A stretch of 64,000 nt of DNA, taken from positions 186,001 to 250,000 of the forward strand of contig CAWDQN010000010.1 in assembly GCA_963804495.1 (NCBI GenBank), in the 5' to 3' direction. The DNA comes from Rhodovastum sp963804495. Its GTDB lineage: Bacteria > Pseudomonadota > Alphaproteobacteria > Acetobacterales > Acetobacteraceae. This document shows, in pieces, positions 59,386 through 64,000 of this stretch; positions within the stretch are counted from its first letter, which is position 1; each line of letters opens with the position of its first letter. The notes beneath the pieces are model-generated. The model made no database searches and had not been told where the DNA came from. It saw only the letters and a list, made by a program, of their open reading frames with translations. The translations under genes and the position numbers were made by a program.

Positions 59386-60315
59386 TCAGCTTTGCGGCGG
59401 CTTGGGAGCAATGCCGGCGGCCGCGGCCACCTCGGCGGCAAAGTCGCCGGTCTGCCGGTCGATGCCCTCGCCAAGCTGAAACCGCGCGAAGCCGCTGAGC
59501 GTGGCGCCGGCCTTCTTGACCACCGCGCGCACCCGGCTCTCGCCGTCATGCACCCAGACCTGCTCCAGCAGCACCACTTCTTCGTAGTATTTGCGAATCC
59601 GGCCTTCGACCATCTTTTCGATGATCGCCTCGGGCTTGCCGGAGGCCCGCGCCTGCTCGGACAGCACCGCGCGCTCGCGCTCCAGGGCGGCCGGATCGAC
59701 CGAATCGGTATCCAGCGCCTCGGGCCGCGTGGCGGCGACATGCATGCCGATCTGGCGGCCGAGGGTTTCCAGCGCGGACAGCTCGGAACTGCCTTCCACC
59801 GCCGCCAGCACGCCGATCTTGCCCAGGCCCGGCTTCACCGCGGCATGCACATAGGTGGCGACCACCCCCTGCGGCACGCTCAGCACCCGGGCGCGGCGGA
59901 TGTTCATGTTCTCGCCGATGGTGGCGACCAGATGGGTCAGTTCCTCGGCGACCGTGCGGCCGGTACCGGGGTAGGGCGCGGCCTTGATAGCCTCGATGTC
60001 CTCGCCCACGCCCAGCGCGATCCTGGCCACCTCGGCGACGAAGCCCTGGAAGGTCTCGTTGCGGGCGACGAAATCGGTCTCGGCGTTGATTTCCACCATG
60101 GCGGCCGTGTTCACCGCCGAGGCGACGCCGATCAGCCCCTCGGCGGCGACCCGGCCCGATTTCTTGGCGGCGGCGGACAGGCCCTTCTTGCGCAGCCAGT
60201 CGATCGCCGCCTCCATGTCGCCGGCGGCCTCGGTCAGCGCCTTCTTGCAGTCCATCATGCCTGCGCCGGTCCGCTCGCGCAGATCCTTCACCAGCGCGGC
60301 CGTGATCTCGGCCAT
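59386..60315 (-). CDS. tsf: Elongation factor Ts
   Basis: 309 residues. N-terminal UBA-like domain LRERTGAGMMDCKKAL and core INAETDFVARNETFQGF. Nucleotide exchange factor for EF-Tu. Follows rpsB by 37 bases. Confidence 0.97.
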   Translation of the reverse strand: MAEITAALVKDLRERTGAGMMDCKKALTEAAGDMEAAIDWLRKKGLSAAAKKSGRVAAEGLIGVASAVNTAAMVEINAETDFVARNETFQGFVAEVARIALGVGEDIEAIKAAPYPGTGRTVAEELTHLVATIGENMNIRRARVLSVPQGVVATYVHAAVKPGLGKIGVLAAVEGSSELSALETLGRQIGMHVAATRPEALDTDSVDPAALERERAVLSEQARASGKPEAIIEKMVEGRIRKYYEEVVLLEQVWVHDGESRVRAVVKKAGATLSGFARFQLGEGIDRQTGDFAAEVAAAAGIAPKPPQS

Positions 60316-60352
60316 GTTCTTTCTCCTCTCCGTGCTCAGGTCGGCGCCCGCA

Positions 60353-61144
60353 TCAGGCAGCGGGTTGCGCCGGTTCGGCGTCGTGCAGAGCGACCGGCGG
60401 CAGCGCCTCGATGGGGAGTTCCTCGGCGCCGCCGATATCGCGGCCCGACGCGATCATCTCGGCCGAAATACCGTCCAGCACCGCACCGGCGATCAGGTCG
60501 CAATACAGCGTGATGGCGCGGATGGCGTCGTCGTTGCCGGGGATCGGGTAGGTCACGCCCTGCGGGTCGGAGTTGCTGTCGAGCACGGCGACCACCGGGA
60601 TGCCGAGCTTGTTGGCTTCCTCGACCGCCAGCTTTTCCTTGTTCGTGTCGATGATGAACAGGATGTCCGGCAGCCCGCCCATGTCCTTGATGCCGCCCAG
60701 CGCGCGCTCCAGCTTCTCGCGGTCGCGGGTGATGTCCAGCACCTCTTTTTTGGTGAGGCCCTGGGTGCCGGTGGAGAGCATGTCGTCGATCTGGCGCAGC
60801 CGCTTGATGCTGCCGGTGATGGTTTTCCAGTTGGTCAGCATCCCGCCGAGCCAGCGGTGGTTCACGTAATACTGGCCGCAGCGCTTGGCGCTGTCGGCGA
60901 TGTATTCGGCGGCGGCGCGCTTGGTGCCGACGAACAGCACCCGCCCGCCCGCGGCCACCACGTCGCGCACGGCGCGCAGCGAGCGGTCGAGCATGGGCAC
61001 GGTCTGCTGCAGGTCGATGATGTGGACCTGGTTGCGCACGCCGAACAGATACGGCGACATACGCGGATTCCAGCGGCGCGTGTGGTGGCCGAAATGGACA
61101 CCGGCTTCGAGCAGTTGGCGCAGGGTAAACTCGGGCATCGCCAT
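60353..61144 (-). CDS. rpsB: 30S ribosomal protein S2
   Basis: 263 residues from the ATG at 61144 (AAGG upstream). Begins MAMPEFTLRQLLEAGVHFGH; RRWNPRMSPYLFGVRNQVHI and NHRWLGGMLTNWKTI are diagnostic. First gene of rpsB-tsf-pyrH-frr-uppS-cdsA-dxr-rseP. The Ala/Pro-rich C-terminus (PPVALHDAEPAQPAA) extends past the usual end. Confidence 0.97.
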   Translation of the reverse strand: MAMPEFTLRQLLEAGVHFGHHTRRWNPRMSPYLFGVRNQVHIIDLQQTVPMLDRSLRAVRDVVAAGGRVLFVGTKRAAAEYIADSAKRCGQYYVNHRWLGGMLTNWKTITGSIKRLRQIDDMLSTGTQGLTKKEVLDITRDREKLERALGGIKDMGGLPDILFIIDTNKEKLAVEEANKLGIPVVAVLDSNSDPQGVTYPIPGNDDAIRAITLYCDLIAGAVLDGISAEMIASGRDIGGAEELPIEALPPVALHDAEPAQPAA

Positions 61145-61212
61145 CGGCGTGACCTTTCCTTCCGTCCGGTTGAGCCTCCGCAGGGCCAGCATGCCAAACG
61201 GCACCGGATCCG

Positions 61213-61230
61213 GGCCTGATATATCAGGCC
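61213..61230. promoter_or_regulatory. 18-bp perfect palindrome upstream of rpsB
   Basis: GGCCTGATATATCAGGCC, 69 bases before the rpsB start and between rpsB and the divergent devB gene. Its AT-rich centre could be a -10 region or an operator core. It may serve autoregulation of rpsB or control of devB; both are inferred. Confidence 0.5.
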
Positions 61231-61432
61231 GGAAGGCGCCCTGCGTGTGAATTACCGGCGGCGACGCCGCCAGCGGGCGGGGATATGGCGCAGGGCGGCG
61301 GGAAAGGCAAGCGGCGCGCGCACCCCGCTTGACGCGTCGGCGCGGTCCCGCCACATCCAGCCCATCGTTATTGAGACCCGCCAAAATGAGTTGCCCCCCG
61401 CACGGGTTTTCCGTTCCCGTGGCCGCGCCGGC

Positions 61433-62461
61433 ATGATCCGCCGGGCGGCGTCATTGGTCTGTGTGGTCGCGGCGCTGGTTGCCGCCGCGGCCTGGTGGTT
61501 TGGCCGCGCGCCCGCCGCGCCGGCGGTGCCGGACGCTGCCGCCGTGCCGGTGGGGGTTGGCGCGCTCGGACGCATCGAGCCGGCCAGCCGCATCCGCAAG
61601 CTGGCCCCGCCCGGCGGCTTCGCGGTGAACCGCGTCGACCGACTGCTGGTGGAAGAAGGCCAAAGCGTGGCCGCCGGCCAGCTGCTGGCAACCTTCGCCG
61701 ACGCGGCCCAGAAAGACGCCGCCGTGGCGCAGGCGGACGCAGCGCTGGCCGAGGCGCGCGCCTCGCTCGCCCGGGTGCAGGCCGCCGGGCGTCCGTCCGA
61801 GATCGCCGCCCAGCGTGCCCGTATCGCCGCCCTTGCCGCCGCCGAGGAGATCGCCCGTCGCGACTCGGTTCGCTCCGACCGGTTGGTGCCGAGCGGCGCC
61901 GAAACCGCGGCTGCCGGAGAGCGCAACCGTTTCCTTGCCGCCCGCACCGCCGCCGAGCGCGCCGAAGCCGAGGCGCAGTTGGAGACGCTGCTTCGTCCCC
62001 GCCCGGAGGACCTAGCCGTGGCCGAGGCGCAGGTGGCCAGTGCCGAGGCCCAGCTCGAGCACGCCCGCGCCGATGCGGCGCTGTCGCAGGTGGTGGCGCC
62101 GATTGCCGGTACGGTGTTGAAAATCTATGCCCGACCCGGCGATCAGGTGGGCAGCGACGGGCTGCTGGACCTCGCCGATATCGGCCGGCTGGACGTGGTG
62201 GCCGACGTGTTCGAAACCGACTTGCCGCGGCTGCGCGTCGGGGCCGCCGCCGAGGTGATCGTGCCGGGCGAGGGGCGCCGGTACGCAGCCACGGTGCGCG
62301 AACTCGGCTGGCAGGTGCGGCGTACTACCCAGGCAGGCACCGATCCGGTGGCGGCGGTGGATTCGCGCACCGTGGAGGTACGGCTGACGCTGGACGAGCA
62401 GGGCGGGGCGGCGCTGCGGCAGCGGCTGAATATGCAGGTGCAGGTGGCGATCCGGCCATGA
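61433..62461 (+). CDS. devB: DevB-type HlyD membrane-fusion protein
   Basis: 342 residues from ATG 61433. One N-terminal membrane anchor (SLVCVVAALVAAAAWWFG), then GRIEPASRIRKL, a long Ala/Glu/Arg-rich coiled coil (about 85-205), a biotinyl-lipoyl half (VVAPIAGTVLKIYARPGDQV) and beta-barrel. It links the ABC permease to an outer-membrane channel. In cyanobacteria DevBCA exports glycolipids; the substrate here is unknown. Confidence 0.85.
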   Translation: MIRRAASLVCVVAALVAAAAWWFGRAPAAPAVPDAAAVPVGVGALGRIEPASRIRKLAPPGGFAVNRVDRLLVEEGQSVAAGQLLATFADAAQKDAAVAQADAALAEARASLARVQAAGRPSEIAAQRARIAALAAAEEIARRDSVRSDRLVPSGAETAAAGERNRFLAARTAAERAEAEAQLETLLRPRPEDLAVAEAQVASAEAQLEHARADAALSQVVAPIAGTVLKIYARPGDQVGSDGLLDLADIGRLDVVADVFETDLPRLRVGAAAEVIVPGEGRRYAATVRELGWQVRRTTQAGTDPVAAVDSRTVEVRLTLDEQGGAALRQRLNMQVQVAIRP

Positions 62462-62479
62462 CGGGCAAAAGCATGGAAC

Positions 62480-62676
62480 GCCAGGGCTCTGCCCTGGACC
62501 CGCCAGGAGGCAGTGGCCCCCTGGACCCCGAAACTTTAGACGATTGCTATATGAGGGGGGTGAGGAGGTGAGCCGGTTCACCGCCTCGCCCCCCTCGTAT
62601 AGCAATCGTCTCAAACGAATGGGTTCCAAGGGCCTCCCGGCCCTTGGCGGGTCCAGGGCAGAGCCCTGGCCTTCCT
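62480..62676. repeat. Full nested inverted-repeat element, copy 3
   Basis: About 197 bp between devB and devC. Ends CCAGGGCTCTGCCCTGG (62481-62497) and CCAGGGCAGAGCCCTGG (62653-62669). Inner stem AGACGATTGCTATA (62538-62551) pairs perfectly with TATAGCAATCGTCT (62598-62611), with a G-rich/C-rich centre. It ends about six bases before the devC start. Confidence 0.92.
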
Positions 62677-62681
62677 TCCTT

Positions 62682-63830
62682 TTGCCCGTCCGCCTCGCCT
62701 GGCGCCAGCTTCGTGCCGGCCGGGCAAGGCTGGTATCGGCGATAGCCGGCGTCATGTTCGCCTGCGTTCTGGTCTTCATGCAGCTAGGTTTCCGCGCCGC
62801 CCTGTTCGACAGCGCCACCAGCCTGCCGCAGGCCATGCGCGGCGAGTTGTTCCTGATGCATCCGCTCACCCAGGCGCTGTTCCGCACCGAGCGGATGCCG
62901 CGCAGCCGCGCCTTTCAGGCCCTGGCGGTGCCCGAGGTGATGACCGCGGTGCCGATCTACCTCGCCCAGGCGAGCTGGCGGAATCCCGTCACCGGCCGCA
63001 AGCGCGCCATCCAGCTCGTCGGCCTCGACGCCGAGGAGGGGGCGGTGGATTTCCCCGGCCTCGCCGCCCTGGTGCCGGCGCTGAAGCGGCCCGATGCGGT
63101 GGCGTTCGACCGCCGCTCCCGCCCCGAGTTCGGCGATGTCGCCGCCATCCTGGCGCGCGAGGGACCGTTCGAGGCCGAATTGGGCAACCGCCGCGTGCTG
63201 GTGGTGGGCACGGTGGAACTCGGACCGAGCTTCGGCGCGGATGGCAACGTGGTGCTGAGCGAGACCAATTTCCGCCGCATCATCACGGAACGCCGGGCCA
63301 GCGAGGTCGATCTGATCGCCCTGCGCTTGCGGCCGGGGTCGGATGTCGCGGCGGTGCGGACGCGGCTGGCCTCGGTCCTGCCCGAGGACGTGCTGGTGAT
63401 GACCCAGGCCGAACTTGTCGGCTGGGAACGGCACTACTGGGAGACCGGCACGCCCATCGGCTTCATCTTTGCGTTCGGCAGCCTGATGGGGCTGATCGTC
63501 GGCATGGTGATCGTGTATCAGATCCTGTTTTCCGATATCTCCACCCATTTGCGCGAATACGCCACGCTGAAGGCCATGGGGTTCTCGCAGGGGTATTTGC
63601 GCCAGGTGGTGATGGGGGCGGCGCTGATACTGGCACTGCTTGGCTTCGTGCCGGGGGCGCTGCTGTCGTCGGTGCTGTACGGCATGATCGCCGGCGCCAC
63701 CTTCCTGCCGCTTTACATGAACACGGCGCGCGCCGTGACCGTGTTCGTGCTGATTTTCACCATGTGCGCGATCGCCGGTCTGCTCGCCATGCGCAAGCTG
63801 CGCGATGCCGACCCGGCCGACATGTTCTGA
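62682..63830 (+). CDS. devC: DevC-type ABC transporter permease
   Basis: 382 residues from TTG 62682. Pattern of the DevC family (FtsX-like): first helix VSAIAGVMFACVLVFMQLGF, periplasmic part with GLDAEEGAVDFPG, then TGTPIGFIFAFGSLMGLIVG, HLREYATLKAMGFSQGYL and the end AMRKLRDADPADMF. The frame is open upstream through the repeat, but the family N-terminus begins here. Pairs with devB and devA. Confidence 0.88.
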   Translation: MPVRLAWRQLRAGRARLVSAIAGVMFACVLVFMQLGFRAALFDSATSLPQAMRGELFLMHPLTQALFRTERMPRSRAFQALAVPEVMTAVPIYLAQASWRNPVTGRKRAIQLVGLDAEEGAVDFPGLAALVPALKRPDAVAFDRRSRPEFGDVAAILAREGPFEAELGNRRVLVVGTVELGPSFGADGNVVLSETNFRRIITERRASEVDLIALRLRPGSDVAAVRTRLASVLPEDVLVMTQAELVGWERHYWETGTPIGFIFAFGSLMGLIVGMVIVYQILFSDISTHLREYATLKAMGFSQGYLRQVVMGAALILALLGFVPGALLSSVLYGMIAGATFLPLYMNTARAVTVFVLIFTMCAIAGLLAMRKLRDADPADMF

Positions 63831-64000
63831 TGCACGCGCCGATCGAGCTCGAGGGCGTTTGCTACGGCTTCGGCACCGGCGAGCTGGCGCGTCCGGTGCT
63901 GCGCGACGTGAACCTGTCCATGGGGGCGGGCGAGATCGTGCTGCTGACCGGTCCGTCCGGCAGCGGCAAGACCACGCTGCTGACCCTGATCGGCGCTCTG
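63830..64000 (+). CDS. devA: DevA-type ABC ATPase, 5' part only
   Basis: The first 57 codons before the window ends. ATG overlaps the devC stop (TGATG). Starts MHAPIELEGVCYGFG; Walker A GPSGSGKTTLLTLIG. ATP-binding subunit of the DevBCA exporter. Confidence 0.88.
   Translation, partial: MHAPIELEGVCYGFGTGELARPVLRDVNLSMGAGEIVLLTGPSGSGKTTLLTLIGAL

Overview
The window is high-GC chromosomal DNA from an alphaproteobacterium. Gene order and protein features fit the Rhodospirillales/Acetobacteraceae side of the class best, but that placement is inferred from gene content and no 16S gene is present. Almost everything is core housekeeping sequence. There is no rRNA operon, prophage, CRISPR array or recognisable insertion sequence.

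Layout. 1-7 kb: 3' end of clpB, a PAS-domain regulator, a small conserved protein, rpmB (L28), a DUF3857/transglutaminase-like exported protein and a NupC-type nucleoside transporter. 7-10.9 kb: an accessory patch with an AT-rich gap, a small secreted protein, a three-haem cytochrome c, a proline-rich secreted protein coupled to a Nudix hydrolase, and one small doubtful ORF. 10.9-15.1 kb (minus strand): tkt-gap-pgk carbon metabolism cluster. 15.4-18.8 kb: a VapBC toxin-antitoxin pair, a HAD-IIA phosphatase, pyrD and a small conserved protein. 18.9-26.5 kb: tRNA-Leu, then the protein quality-control cluster tig-clpP-clpX-lon-hup, then tRNA-Val and tRNA-Asp. 26.7-41.4 kb: a complete 14-gene NADH:ubiquinone oxidoreductase operon, nuoA to nuoN, with a pentapeptide-repeat gene inserted between nuoF and nuoG. 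41.4-54 kb: birA-coaX-rnj, proS, lolC-lolD, two poorly characterised genes and dnaE. 54-61.1 kb (minus strand): rpsB-tsf-pyrH-frr-uppS-cdsA-dxr-rseP, linking translation, isoprenoid, phospholipid and envelope-stress functions. 61.4-64 kb: a DevBCA-type export system, cut by the window end.

Two things stand out. First, a family of intergenic elements recurs about ten times. Single 'half' copies carry a CCAGGGCAGAGCCCTGG hairpin. Three full copies (15.2, 46.65 and 62.5 kb) are roughly 200-250 bp nested inverted repeats whose inner stems differ completely in sequence between copies yet stay self-complementary in each. This looks like a structured, possibly mobile (REPIN- or MITE-like) family and is the best candidate here for something undescribed. 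Second, five otherwise well-conserved genes (clpB, the DUF3857 gene, the Nudix gene, clpX, dnaE) each contain exactly one extra base that shifts the frame. The sites share no motif, and dnaE and clpX should be essential, so sequence error is the likeliest explanation, but the pattern needs checking against reads. Coordinates of these genes are given as if the frame were restored.
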